A stretch of 64,000 nucleotides of DNA from Rapidithrix thailandica (GCF_039710355.1 NZ_JBDKWZ010000004.1:124001-188000); one strand, 5' to 3'; positions 17,399 to 26,826 are shown, numbered from the stretch's first letter. Program-made: numbers and translations. The notes: generated by a model not told the origin, from the letters alone.

Positions 17399-17815
17399 TT
17401 AGAAAATTTCTTCTTCCAGCATCGAGGCCATTTCTTGCATATAAAGAATGACATGTTCTACCTGGTTATGTTGTAAGTAAGTATTGTGTCCTAACCTGTT
17501 TAATACCTTGGGATCAGAAAGGTATTCGAGATGTACCATATCTTCGTATGAAAAGCCCATTTGTTCCATTGTGTCAAAAATCAGGGAGGCTTCATGTCCC
17601 GTATGGGCACAATAGGCCTTGGCATGTTCGCTCCATTCGTCCATTCGGTGATTGACGACTTGAACAATTTCACGGTCATTCATTTTGGTGACGGTTTGAA
17701 CCAAATGCCCGCAATTACAGCGTCCCATATGTCCCCATTCATATTTTGCTCCTGAAGAGAGGCGTGACGATGTGTGGCGTAGGGCTTGAATCAGTTGTGA
17801 GTTGTATTTAGCCAT
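17399..17815 (-). CDS. Conserved-looking hypothetical protein with a Cys/His motif
   Basis: A 138-residue soluble protein that I do not recognise as a named family. It is Met- and His-rich and has a compact Cys/His cluster, GRCNCGHLVQ (about residues 31-40), and a second, AKAYCAHTGHE (about 65-75), which together could bind a metal. The rest looks helical, with an acidic C-terminus (ASMLEEEIF). The start ATG follows a purine-rich site. It lies alone between the hemerythrin gene and copy A of the dispersed repeat. Function is unknown. Confidence 0.75.
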   Translation of the reverse strand: MAKYNSQLIQALRHTSSRLSSGAKYEWGHMGRCNCGHLVQTVTKMNDREIVQVVNHRMDEWSEHAKAYCAHTGHEASLIFDTMEQMGFSYEDMVHLEYLSDPKVLNRLGHNTYLQHNQVEHVILYMQEMASMLEEEIF

Positions 17816-17906
17816 GTTTCCTTCGATTGATGAACAACATCCTTTTGTTGTAATAAGGAAATGGCTTTGGGGAAAGTTTAGCTTTGAGGACGAAAGTTCT
17901 TATACT

Positions 17907-18052
17907 GAAGTGAAGTAACCTTTTTCTTTTTTCTAAAAAATGTTTCAAAAAGGCCTCCTCCGTGTTTCTTTTTTCAACAATGGCTTTGGCTATTCTCTTC
18001 AAAAAGTGCCTTGATGAGCCGATTTTGATTCCATGCTTGGTCAAAAACTATA
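17907..18052 (-). repeat. Dispersed 146-bp repeat, copy A
   Basis: One of three ungapped copies in this window (others at 34444-34589 and 59410-59555). Read on the minus strand it starts TATAGTTTTTGACC and ends CACTTC. It holds an open frame from a TTG at 18044 reading GIKIGSSRHFLKRIAKAIV and onward; here the frame runs on into the neighbouring gene's start region. About 10 differences from copy C over 138 bases by eye. Lies between an RluA-type gene and the hypothetical gene at 17399. Confidence 0.8.
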
Positions 18053-18100
18053 GGTGTAAAGCACTTCAATGTTTTAAAGGAAGAACATCTCGTAAAAAAA

Positions 18101-18143
18101 GAAACCAATAGAGAGGACAAATTTAAATCCGTCTATTGGTTTC
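18101..18143 (-). terminator. Terminator of the RluA-type gene
   Basis: Perfect 12-bp stem GAAACCAATAGA / TCTATTGGTTTC with a 19-base loop, followed on the minus strand by seven T. Confidence 0.75.
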
Positions 18144-18168
18144 CCTGTACATTTTCTATAAAAGAGAA

Positions 18169-18885
18169 TTATTTATTCTTGGAGAGTTGGTTGACCAAGG
18201 CCCGCAAATCTTTGGGGTAGGGAGCTTCTACGGTGATTTGCTCTCCATCTAAATTTTCGAAGCTCAGTTTGTAAGCGTGAAGAGCCACCCTTTTGATGAG
18301 AGGTTCTTCATCGGTCCCTTTCTTCAAGTTAAAGCGCCTTTTGATATCCGATAGATAGGAGAACTTTCCCCCGTACAAAATGTCTGCGGTGATCGGAGCT
18401 TTCAGGCAAGCCAGGTGAATCCGGATTTGATGCATTCGTCCTGTCAAGGGTTTGCACTCCACCAGACTGTGTTGGTAGTATATTTCCAATGTGTTGAATA
18501 CGGTTTCCGATTTTTTTCCGTCAATAGAATCGATGCGGACATTTCCTTTATTGGATACGGCAATCGGTTCGGTGACTACTGTATGTTGAAAATCATGGAC
18601 ACCGGAAACTACGGCATGGTAGGTTTTGTCTACTTTTCTCCGCTCAAACTGTATGGACAAGTGGCGATAGGCATCCGGAGTTTTGGCCAATGCGATGATA
18701 CCGGAAGTTTCTTTGTCCAGACGGTGACATGGCTGAATGTCCGGGTATGTTTCTTTGGCCAACCGGATCAAACTGGGCCGGGTCAGGTCCCGCTCGTCCA
18801 GTGTGGAAATATAAGGTGGTTTATTGACCAGTATAAAGTGCTCGTTTTCAAATACTATCAGTTCTTTGAATGTTAACCTCTTCAT
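18169..18885 (-). CDS. RluA family pseudouridine synthase
   Basis: A 238-residue enzyme that isomerises uridine to pseudouridine in rRNA or tRNA. The catalytic motif HRLDKETSG carries the essential Asp; NKPPYISTL and GRMHQIRIHLA are the other conserved RluA motifs. No S4 domain precedes the catalytic domain, as in short RluA/RluC-type members. The start ATG (18885) sits inside the 3' end of the histidine kinase gene, a 38-base overlap, with AAAGGAG about ten bases upstream. So it is translated from the two-component operon message. Target base is unknown. Confidence 0.92.
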   Translation of the reverse strand: MKRLTFKELIVFENEHFILVNKPPYISTLDERDLTRPSLIRLAKETYPDIQPCHRLDKETSGIIALAKTPDAYRHLSIQFERRKVDKTYHAVVSGVHDFQHTVVTEPIAVSNKGNVRIDSIDGKKSETVFNTLEIYYQHSLVECKPLTGRMHQIRIHLACLKAPITADILYGGKFSYLSDIKRRFNLKKGTDEEPLIKRVALHAYKLSFENLDGEQITVEAPYPKDLRALVNQLSKNK

Positions 18886-19927
18886 TATTCAGTACTCCTT
18901 TTTCTAAATTGAAACTAAAACTTGTTCCCTTGTTTTCTTCACTGTCTACGCTGATGGAGGCGTTATGTCCTTCTAATATATGCTTTACAATGGCCAGTCC
19001 TAGTCCGGAGCCTCCTTGCTTTTTGGAACGGCTTTTTTCTACCCGGTAAAAGCGCTCGAATACCCGGGCGATATCTTCTTCGGGAATCCCCAAGCCATTG
19101 TCAGTGACGGTGATAAGCACTTCTTTCTCTTTCTCATCAAACCGTACTTTTACCCAACCCCCGTCTTGGTTGTATTTGATCGCATTGCTCACCAAGTTGA
19201 TCAGCACTTGGGAAATCCGGCTATAATCGGCATTGACATAGATGCCTTCGGGGTAATTTTTTTCCAGCATTAATTGGATGGACCGCTTATGTGCTTTGTT
19301 CTCCAATTGTTCAAAGATATCCAAGGCAAGGGATTGGATATCAAATACTTCGTAATGCATGGTGATCACCCCGGACTCGATTTTGCTAAGTGTCAATAAA
19401 TCTTGCACCAATGAATCCAGACCGTTCAAGCTTTTTGCGGCCTTTTTCAAAAACTTATATTTGACCTTGTCATCGTCCACCGCGCCATCCAGTAAAGTCA
19501 GGATATATCCCTGGGCGGCAAAGATAGGGGTTTTTAGTTCGTGAGAAACATCTGCGATGAATTCTCTGCGGTAGGCTTCGGCTTTTTTGAGTTCTTCGAT
19601 TTCCTGGTGTTTGAGGGAGGCATAATCCACCAATTCGGCATTGATCCGTTTTAAGGGGTTTTGCGAGCTATAGGTCTTTTTTCTGACGATTGATTTAAAG
19701 TCTTTTTTCCGTACCTTATCAAAGGCTTTGTAGATCTCGTCAATTTCTTTAAACACTAAAAATTCCAGAGTAATATAAATCAACAGAAAAGAAGAGGAGA
19801 AAGACAAAGCTCCTGCTACGAATAAGGCAATGGTAGAAACACCTTCTACCAGGGAAACAAAGGCTACGGTGACCACTGAGATGGAAGCCGCTAACAAAAA
19901 AGATACTGCCTTGGAATTTACTAACAT
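18848..19927 (-). CDS. PhoR-like sensor histidine kinase
   Basis: A 359-residue membrane kinase. Two N-terminal hydrophobic segments (about 8-25 and 33-58) leave almost no periplasmic loop, so it may sense a membrane or cytoplasmic cue. A HAMP-like stretch follows, then HisKA with phospho-acceptor His129 in SHELKTP, and HATPase_c with N-box NAIKYN, G1 DNGLGIPEED and G2 GGSGLGLAIVKH. It would phosphorylate the response regulator encoded just upstream (20095-20787). The 167-base gap between them contains a terminator-like hairpin. Signal is unknown; phosphate is only suggested by family resemblance. Confidence 0.93.
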   Translation of the reverse strand: MLVNSKAVSFLLAASISVVTVAFVSLVEGVSTIALFVAGALSFSSSFLLIYITLEFLVFKEIDEIYKAFDKVRKKDFKSIVRKKTYSSQNPLKRINAELVDYASLKHQEIEELKKAEAYRREFIADVSHELKTPIFAAQGYILTLLDGAVDDDKVKYKFLKKAAKSLNGLDSLVQDLLTLSKIESGVITMHYEVFDIQSLALDIFEQLENKAHKRSIQLMLEKNYPEGIYVNADYSRISQVLINLVSNAIKYNQDGGWVKVRFDEKEKEVLITVTDNGLGIPEEDIARVFERFYRVEKSRSKKQGGSGLGLAIVKHILEGHNASISVDSEENKGTSFSFNLEKGVLNNEEVNIQRTDSI

Positions 19928-19990
19928 ACTGTTTTACTGAGAATTTAAACAAATACAATTAGGGCTTTTCCGGGTTCGGAGAAAATAAAA

Positions 19991-20019
19991 AGCCATTCCT
20001 ATAGTGGTTTAGAATGGCT
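19991..20019 (-). terminator. Terminator-like hairpin between response regulator and kinase
   Basis: Stem AGCCATTC / GAATGGCT with a 13-base loop, followed on the minus strand by TTTTTATTTTC. It would partly or fully uncouple kinase expression from the regulator. Confidence 0.6.
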
Positions 20020-20094
20020 AAGTTATTCAATCACAATGAATTCAATCTGTTAAATACCGGAAATTGCCATGCGGGCTTGGTAAAAGCCCAAAGC

Positions 20095-20787
20095 CTATTC
20101 GCTATATTCGAATTTATATCCGACTCCTTTTACGGTTTTGATATAATCGTTGCCGATTTTTTCACGCACCCTACGGATGTGCACATCCACGGTACGGGCC
20201 AATACATAAACATCCGATCCCCAAATATTTTGCAACAATTCGTCCCGGCTGAAGACCTTGTTGGGGCTTTCGGCTAAGAAATATAAGAGCTCAAATTCTT
20301 TTTTAGGTAAGGAGACGGGTTGTTCGTCTATATACAGCGTATAGCTGGTTTTGTCGATGGTAAATTTACCGATTTTAATGATTTCCTCTTGGTTTTGCGA
20401 CTTTTTGGAGTCCCTGCGAAACAATGCATTGATCCGGCTCATCAAAGCGCGGGGTTTTACGGGTTTTACCAAATAGTCGTCCGCTCCAATGTCGAAAGCA
20501 GCTACTTCCGAATATTCCTCTGCACGGGCTGTCAGGAAGATAATATAGGTACCGGCCAGTTCAGGAAGCTCCCGGATAAGTCGGCATGCTTCCACCCCAT
20601 CCATTACCGGCATCATAATATCCATTAAGATCAGGTCGGGTTTGAATTTGCGGGCCCGTTCTACGGCTATTTTTCCATCGGAGGCCGATTTGATTTCATA
20701 CCCTTCCTTTTCCAGGTTGTATGTGAGGATCTCTACAATATCCGGCTCATCATCTACAATCAGGACTTTGTGGTTTTTCTTACTCAT
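20095..20787 (-). CDS. OmpR/PhoB family response regulator
   Basis: A 230-residue two-domain regulator. The receiver domain has the acidic pair D12/D13, phospho-acceptor D56 in LILMDIMMP and the conserved Lys in DYLVKPVKP. The C-terminal winged helix (about 135-228) has SPNKVFSRDELLQNIWG and VDVHIRRVREKIG, with YIKTVKGVGYKFE at the end, as in PhoB/OmpR. It should be phosphorylated by the kinase encoded downstream and bind DNA as a dimer. Target genes are unknown. The name follows family resemblance only. Confidence 0.94.
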   Translation of the reverse strand: MSKKNHKVLIVDDEPDIVEILTYNLEKEGYEIKSASDGKIAVERARKFKPDLILMDIMMPVMDGVEACRLIRELPELAGTYIIFLTARAEEYSEVAAFDIGADDYLVKPVKPRALMSRINALFRRDSKKSQNQEEIIKIGKFTIDKTSYTLYIDEQPVSLPKKEFELLYFLAESPNKVFSRDELLQNIWGSDVYVLARTVDVHIRRVREKIGNDYIKTVKGVGYKFEYSE

Positions 20788-20988
20788 GAGGTAATGGTTG
20801 ATTTTCGAAGCTCAAAATTAAAATATCTCTACAAGAACTACCTCGATTCAATGGGATAAACGTAATTAATTAACACAAAATTCATGTTTGATTCACCGGA
20901 AGTTATTCATTTACAGCTGGTTTTATGCATTGCTGTTCGATCCATACACTGTTTTTTCAGGGGCGTGTAACTCCCCGGGTGAAGGGCA

Positions 20989-23220
20989 TTAACGAACCAG
21001 TTTTTTTATGACCTCTTCCTGTACTTTTACGGGGTACTTTTGTTGTAACCTTTTCAGCCAGAGTGCCTCCAGGTGATTTTGATAATCGGCAATGACCTGC
21101 CCTTTGATTTCCGAAAGGGCTTTCGGTTGGGAAGGAATGACTTCCTCCACCAGGATATAGTATATCCGCTTATCGATCTTCACTTGGTGATTGCCTTTTT
21201 TCCAGGGCATTTTTTCCAAGGCCGGATGGTTGTCTTTTTCAAAGATACCTTCGATGTATTTTACAGCCAGTGGGTTGTGATGGTTGTATTTATTGGCCAG
21301 GTACTTTCTGTTTTGAGTGAGGAGTTGGATTTTGGTTTCGCCTTCCTCACTGGAAAGAAGCGTATTGGTTCCCGTTACTGTTATTTGCTTTTCGGAAAGC
21401 ACATATTGTTTTAATCTGGAGGTCAACAACTCAGCTCTTTGGCCAGCCAGGGTAATGGGTTCGTTAGCCCTCAAAAAGACAGTTACTTTTGCTTCATAAG
21501 AGGGGTTACTTTTCATATACGCTTCTATTTTTCGAAATTCCCGAGCGGAGGCGGAGGTGAATTCCGTAGTCATTGGCTTGAATAGAAGTGGCTTGAAACC
21601 GTAAGGAGATACTTCAAAACTGACTTTTTGCAGATCTTCTTTTACTTCTTGTAAAATGCTGTCATTGACCACGTCAAAGATGCTGCCTTTGAGGCGCTTT
21701 TTCCATCGGTAATTGTGTTGGTTTTCTTGAAAGTACAAATGTAAACCGGCAGTATCTTGCATGGCTTTGTTCCAAACACTGTCTTCCATGATTTTGAACA
21801 AAAGCAGGCCCTCCCGGTATTCTTGAGACAGGTGGCGGTAGTCCGGGTACTTTTCGGCCAGGTGGTCTTTTTCATATTCCATCAATGAATGCTCTACAAA
21901 AGATTCATATTTCGTATGGCTGTTCTGCCTGTTTTGCGTTTGGTAAAATGCAAAGAAATCTCCGGCCTTATAAGGCGTTTGGTTGAGAGTGAACAGTACG
22001 GCATTGCTATCCGGTATGGTTTGTTGTTGCTCCAGGCTGGCGAGTACTTGGGCAGCTGTTTCCCGGTTTTCTTGGAAATGGTTATCCTTTTTTAGTTTCC
22101 GTAAGAATTGTTTTTTACTGATTTCCGAACGAGAGTCCCGCTTGATTTTTGATTCGAGGGTAGGACGGATTTTTTCAAAGGGTTCCAAGCTTTTTTTGTT
22201 TAATAACCTGATCAGGTGCCAGCCATAAGGTGTTTTGACAGGGGAACTTATCTCTCCTACTTTTTGCAGGGAGAAGGCCGCTTCTGTAAAGGGGGCAGGC
22301 ATTTGGCCGGTGCTAAACCAAGGCAATTCCCCGGCTTTGTCTTTGCTGCGGAAATCATCTGAAAAATGCTTGCAAAGTTCATCCCAGCGCTCTCCTTCTT
22401 TAAGTTTATGATGAATTTCAATGATTTTTTTATGTGCCTGGGTAGAGTCTTCTGCCGAAATGCCATCCGTAGCCCGGACCATGATATGGGCTACTTTGGC
22501 TTGTCCATTTGACGGACGCTTGTCCCATACTTTTAGAATATGATAGCCGAATTGCGTACGAACTACCTGCGAAACGCTTCCCACCTTGGTAGTATATGCG
22601 GCATTCTCAAACGGATATACCATTTGTAAGGCTGTAAAGTATCCTAACATCCCACGGTTTTCTTTGGCAGAAGGGTCTTCCGAGTGCTGATAGGCAAGCT
22701 GAGCAAAGTCTTCTCCTTGAATGGCTTTTTCACGGAGCTGCAGGACTTTTTGAAAGGCTTTGAGCGTATCTGCGGGAGTCGCATCCGCGTCTAATTTGAT
22801 CAGGAGGTGAGAGGCTTTTACCTCTGTTTGCATTCGCTGGTAGGTTTCTTTTAACAGCTTTTGGTTGAACTCCCTGTCGGTGAGGTAAGACTGAGAGAGT
22901 TGCTGAATATAGGAGTTGTATTCTTGTTGAAAGCCAGGCTGCCGGTCGAGCTGTAGTGCTTCTGCTTCTTTTACTTTCAGTTTAAAGTGGATGTATAAAT
23001 CCAGGTATTCATTCAGACTTGCTTCTGTATACGCATCTTTTGACTTCTGGTAGTTTTTATTATATAAATAAATAAAATTTCCTACCGGAACGGTTTGCTC
23101 TCCGACGGTGAATAAAGTTTGGGTCGGATCAAGGTCTGGGGTAGGGGACGGGGATTGTGTGTTTTTACAAGAGAAAAAATAACATGTAAAGACCAGTAGT
23201 GGAAAAAGTAACTTCTTCAT
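20989..23220 (-). CDS. Parvulin-type peptidylprolyl isomerase lipoprotein (SurA/PpiD-like)
   Basis: A 743-residue lipoprotein; MKKLLFPLLVFTCYFFSC is the signal with a lipidated Cys at residue 18. Two tandem parvulin domains follow a SurA-like chaperone segment: the first has VKASHLLIKLD, SEDPSAKENRGMLGYF and VRTQFGYHILKV; the second has KVAHIMVRATD, SDDFRSKDKAGELPWF and TPYGWHLIRLLNKK. A long C-terminal region of about 390 residues contains a further helical chaperone-like part. It probably helps fold or deliver outer-membrane proteins in the periplasm. Two-domain SurA-like proteins of this size are common in Bacteroidota. It stands alone. Confidence 0.9.
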   Translation of the reverse strand: MKKLLFPLLVFTCYFFSCKNTQSPSPTPDLDPTQTLFTVGEQTVPVGNFIYLYNKNYQKSKDAYTEASLNEYLDLYIHFKLKVKEAEALQLDRQPGFQQEYNSYIQQLSQSYLTDREFNQKLLKETYQRMQTEVKASHLLIKLDADATPADTLKAFQKVLQLREKAIQGEDFAQLAYQHSEDPSAKENRGMLGYFTALQMVYPFENAAYTTKVGSVSQVVRTQFGYHILKVWDKRPSNGQAKVAHIMVRATDGISAEDSTQAHKKIIEIHHKLKEGERWDELCKHFSDDFRSKDKAGELPWFSTGQMPAPFTEAAFSLQKVGEISSPVKTPYGWHLIRLLNKKSLEPFEKIRPTLESKIKRDSRSEISKKQFLRKLKKDNHFQENRETAAQVLASLEQQQTIPDSNAVLFTLNQTPYKAGDFFAFYQTQNRQNSHTKYESFVEHSLMEYEKDHLAEKYPDYRHLSQEYREGLLLFKIMEDSVWNKAMQDTAGLHLYFQENQHNYRWKKRLKGSIFDVVNDSILQEVKEDLQKVSFEVSPYGFKPLLFKPMTTEFTSASAREFRKIEAYMKSNPSYEAKVTVFLRANEPITLAGQRAELLTSRLKQYVLSEKQITVTGTNTLLSSEEGETKIQLLTQNRKYLANKYNHHNPLAVKYIEGIFEKDNHPALEKMPWKKGNHQVKIDKRIYYILVEEVIPSQPKALSEIKGQVIADYQNHLEALWLKRLQQKYPVKVQEEVIKKLVR

Positions 23221-23529
23221 ATTCTATGAGTTGCTATTCAGGTCGATTTAGCATGTGAATAAACAAACCTGGTAAAATTTAAATGGCTAACGAATTTGTA
23301 ACTTTGCATTGAAAAACAAAAGCTCTTTAAAATAAAGGAATCTCCCTGATTTGCGCAAAAAGTAGCGCTTAATTTCTACACAGACTTGTTAATAGTTGAG
23401 AATAGCGAAATGTTTCCGGCAAGGGGCTTTTTATTTGAGCGACAAAGAGCGTCCTCAAAAAGCAAAAAGCCTCTCTTTTTCCGGTGAGTCAAAAGAGAGG
23501 CTTTATATTATTTCAAGGTATTGTTTTGC
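23221..23529. other. Intergenic stretch between infB and the parvulin gene
   Basis: No gene seen. It contains the infB terminator (23466-23504), and otherwise AT-rich sequence that should include the promoter of the minus-strand parvulin gene, although I found no exact -7 element. Confidence 0.5.
23466..23504 (-). terminator. Terminator of infB
   Basis: Perfect 14-bp stem AAAGCCTCTCTTTT / AAAAGAGAGGCTTT with an 11-base loop, followed on the minus strand by TTGCTTTTTG. Confidence 0.85.
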
Positions 23530-26500
23530 TTATTTCAAGGAGCGTTTTACTTCCCGTTCTTCGAAGGCTTCGATGATGTCTCCTACTTTAATATCGTTGA
23601 AGTTTTTCACACTCATACCACACTCAAATCCTTGTTTCACTTCGTTGACATCGTCTTTGAAACGCTTCAAAGCAGCAATTTCTCCTCCGGTATCACCTCC
23701 GTAGATGACAATACCGTCACGGACAACCCGTATTTTCGAATTTCGCTTCACGTATCCATCTACCACATAACATCCGGCTACGGTACCGATTTTACTGATC
23801 TTGAAGGTTTCACGGATCTCTACGTTACCCACAATGATTTCTTCGATGTCCGGAGCCAACATACCTTCCATGGCGGCTTTCACATCGTTGATGGCATCGT
23901 AGATGACTGAGTACAGACGCACCTCCACATCTTCCTTCTCCGCCAGTTTTTTGGCAGAAGGGGTAGGACGCACCTGGAAACCAATCACAACGGCTTCCGA
24001 AGCTGTTGCCAACAAGATATCGGATTCGGAAAGAGGCCCTACGGCTTTGTGGATAATGTTTACTTCCACTTCGTCTGTAGAGAGCTTCAAGAGTGAATCG
24101 GAAAGTGCTTCTACCGAACCGTCCACGTCCCCTTTCAGGATGATGTTCAGTTGTTGGAAGTTACCGATGGCAATACGTTTACCGATATCGCTCAGTGTAG
24201 TACGTTTGGTGGCCCGGATACTTTGCTCCCGGATAATTTGTTCCCGTTTGGTAGCAATTTCTCTGGCTTCCCGTTCAGAATCCAAGGCGTTCAGTTTGTC
24301 TCCGGCTTGTGGTGCTCCGTTCAAGCCGAGCATTTGTACCGGAGTGGAAGGTCCGGCTTTTTTCAGGCGTTTTCCCCGGTGATCGGTCATCGCTTTTACC
24401 CGGCCGTAATGGTGACCGGCCAAAATGATGTCTCCCACATTTAAAGTTCCTGACTGTACCAATACGGTGGTGACATAGCCTCTCCCTTTATCCAAAGAAG
24501 CTTCTACTACCGTACCGTTGGCATTTTTATTCGGATTGGCTTTCAGTTCCAATACATCTGACTCCAGCAATACGCCTTCTAACAAGTCGTCAATACCTTT
24601 TCCTGATTTAGCCGAGATTTCATAACATTGGTATTTACCGCCCCAATCTTCCACCAGAAGATTCATATTGGCTAACTCCTCTTTAATTTTATGAGGGTTG
24701 GCAGTCGGTTTATCTACTTTGTTGATGGCAAACACAATCGGCACCCCTGCTACTTGGGCGTGGTTGATTGCTTCCACCGTTTGAGGCATCACGCTGTCGT
24801 CCGCTGCAATTACAATAATGACCACATCCGTTACTTTGGCACCCCGAGCCCGCATTGCGGTAAAGGCTTCGTGACCCGGTGTATCCAAGAAGGCAATTCT
24901 ACGGCCACTTTCGGTGGTTACGTCATATGCACCGATGTGTTGGGTAATCCCTCCGGCTTCTCCTTCTGCCACGGTTGCGCTACGGATATAGTCGAGCAAG
25001 GAGGTTTTACCATGGTCAACGTGCCCCATGATAGTGACAATCGGAGCTCTTTCTGCCAGGTCTTCCTCTTTATCGGTTTCCTCCAGTACTACTTCGATTT
25101 CCTCTTCAGCAGAAGTAAAGTCTACGTCAAAACCAAACTCGTCAGCAATGATGGTGATGGTTTCAGCATCCAGACGTTGGTTGATGGAAACGAACATTCC
25201 CATTGACAGGCATTGAGAGATAATTTGGTTCACACTGATGCTCATCAGGGTGGCTAACTCATTGGCTGAAATAAATTCAGTTACTTTCAATACCTTGGCT
25301 TCGTCCAGTTCTCGTTGTTTACGAGCTTCACGAGCGGCATGGAGTGCTGTACGTTTTTCCTTTTTATAATGGCGTTTGGTAGACTTACCACCGGTAGCTC
25401 CCCCGCCCATTTTGGCGAGTGTCTTTTTATATGATTCTTGTACTTCTTTTTGAGAGACTTCCTCTTTTGCGGTTTTAGCGCCTTTTTTCTTCCGTCTCGA
25501 AGAAGGTGATTTTTTCTCCGCTTGCTGTTTTTGTTGTTGCTGCTGCTGCTGTTGCTGCTCTTCAGAACCTTGTGGCTTGCGCTTGTTCTGAACTTTTACA
25601 CGTTTCCTCTTACGCTTTTTCTGAGACTGTTCATCCTGTTTGTCATCAGAAGAAGCGACAGGTTTTTGCTTTTTACGAGACTTTTCTGTAGGCAATTCAA
25701 TTTTCCCTACCACTTTCAATCCCTTCAGCTTATCCGCTTTGGCCTCGATCACATTTCCTTCGCCTTCTATTTCCTGAGTTGCCGTCTCCTCCTGAGCAGC
25801 ATCGCTGGTTTCCTTAGGTTCAACTTCTGGTTGCTTTTCTTTGATCATTTCTTTTTTAGCAGGTTCATCTTCAGATACTTGGGGAGTCGGTTTTCCGGAA
25901 TCTTTTTCTGTAGAAGGTTCTTCTATAGGCTCCTGTGTATCTTGTGGTTGGTCTTCCTGAGTGGCAACGGGCTGCGTAGATTCCTGTACAGGCTCTTCTT
26001 TTTTCGTTTCTGGAATTGCTGTATTATCTTTCTCTACAGGCGTTGCTTTATCTTCTTGAGACGCTTCCTTTTGTTCTATTACCGGTTCTACTGAAGTAGT
26101 CGTTTCGGGAGTTTTTTGGGTGTGTTCTTCCGCGATTGGGGCGGCCTTTTCTTCTTGGGTATGTACAGAAGGTTTTTCTTCAGGCTGCTCTGTCTGCTTT
26201 TGAACCTCTTCAGGAGCCTTTTCTTTTTTGGGTGGCTCTTCTTTGGCTACTTTTTTCTTATGTGACTTGGTTTTTTTAAACTGTTCCAGGTCAATTTTGC
26301 CAATCACTTTTAAGCCGGAAGGCCTCTGTTCTACTTCCTGAGTTGGGGTTTCTTCAGGTTGAGAGGGCACTTCTTCGGTTTTGTCTTGCTCTTGGGGGAC
26401 TGTTTCCTCAACCGTTGAGACCGGAGTCTCTTCTTTTGTGGCAGGGAGTTCTTCCTCCGGAGTAGAGGTGGTTTCTTCTACGGTTTCCGTAGTGCTGGTT

Positions 26501-26826
26501 TGTTCCTCTTCCTCCTCACCTTCTGCAGATTTATCCAGGATAAAAAATTCATCTTCTTCCTCCTCTTCTTTTTTGCTTTTCTGATCAGATTCTATCACAA
26601 CATTGTGACGGGAGCTGCCGATAGTAAGCACAGAGGCTTCCTGTTTCACTTCCATAGAGTTGTGAAAATCCTTAACCAGCATGTCAAATTGCTCTTGAGT
26701 AATTTTCGAGTTCGGTTTGGAATCTACCTTAAACCCTTTGGAAGCCAAGTGTTCTGCGATGGTATGAATACCTACGTTGAGTTCTTTGGCTGCTTTAATT
26801 AATCTGATCATTTTTTGATCTCCCAT
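23530..26826 (-). CDS. infB: Translation initiation factor IF-2
   Basis: A 1098-residue IF-2, the GTPase that delivers initiator tRNA to the small ribosomal subunit. Residues 1-50 are the IF2_N domain (IRLIKAAKELNVGIHTIAEHLASKG). Residues about 60-480 are a very long low-complexity extension rich in Glu, Lys, Pro, Thr and Gln, including nine consecutive Gln at about 25531-25557. A second IF2_N-like unit (VTEFISANELATLMSISVNQ) precedes the G domain, whose motifs are GHVDHGKTS, DTPGHEAF, NKVDKP and SAKSGKG. Domains II, III and the fMet-tRNA-binding C2 follow. Total length exceeds most bacterial IF-2 because of the extension. It is the last gene of rimP-nusA-infB and may also have its own promoter in the 232-base gap. 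Confidence 0.96.
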   Translation of the reverse strand: MGDQKMIRLIKAAKELNVGIHTIAEHLASKGFKVDSKPNSKITQEQFDMLVKDFHNSMEVKQEASVLTIGSSRHNVVIESDQKSKKEEEEEDEFFILDKSAEGEEEEEQTSTTETVEETTSTPEEELPATKEETPVSTVEETVPQEQDKTEEVPSQPEETPTQEVEQRPSGLKVIGKIDLEQFKKTKSHKKKVAKEEPPKKEKAPEEVQKQTEQPEEKPSVHTQEEKAAPIAEEHTQKTPETTTSVEPVIEQKEASQEDKATPVEKDNTAIPETKKEEPVQESTQPVATQEDQPQDTQEPIEEPSTEKDSGKPTPQVSEDEPAKKEMIKEKQPEVEPKETSDAAQEETATQEIEGEGNVIEAKADKLKGLKVVGKIELPTEKSRKKQKPVASSDDKQDEQSQKKRKRKRVKVQNKRKPQGSEEQQQQQQQQQKQQAEKKSPSSRRKKKGAKTAKEEVSQKEVQESYKKTLAKMGGGATGGKSTKRHYKKEKRTALHAAREARKQRELDEAKVLKVTEFISANELATLMSISVNQIISQCLSMGMFVSINQRLDAETITIIADEFGFDVDFTSAEEEIEVVLEETDKEEDLAERAPIVTIMGHVDHGKTSLLDYIRSATVAEGEAGGITQHIGAYDVTTESGRRIAFLDTPGHEAFTAMRARGAKVTDVVIIVIAADDSVMPQTVEAINHAQVAGVPIVFAINKVDKPTANPHKIKEELANMNLLVEDWGGKYQCYEISAKSGKGIDDLLEGVLLESDVLELKANPNKNANGTVVEASLDKGRGYVTTVLVQSGTLNVGDIILAGHHYGRVKAMTDHRGKRLKKAGPSTPVQMLGLNGAPQAGDKLNALDSEREAREIATKREQIIREQSIRATKRTTLSDIGKRIAIGNFQQLNIILKGDVDGSVEALSDSLLKLSTDEVEVNIIHKAVGPLSESDILLATASEAVVIGFQVRPTPSAKKLAEKEDVEVRLYSVIYDAINDVKAAMEGMLAPDIEEIIVGNVEIRETFKISKIGTVAGCYVVDGYVKRNSKIRVVRDGIVIYGGDTGGEIAALKRFKDDVNEVKQGFECGMSVKNFNDIKVGDIIEAFEEREVKRSLK

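Noticed and set aside
25531..25560. TTG/CTG triplet run as possible microsatellite array or CRISPR-like repeat
   Set aside because: It encodes the glutamine run of IF-2 and has no spacer structure.
25522..26094. Long plus-strand frame rich in Leu and Phe
   Set aside because: It is the antisense of the repeated Lys/Glu/Gln codons of IF-2 and has no other sign of being a gene.
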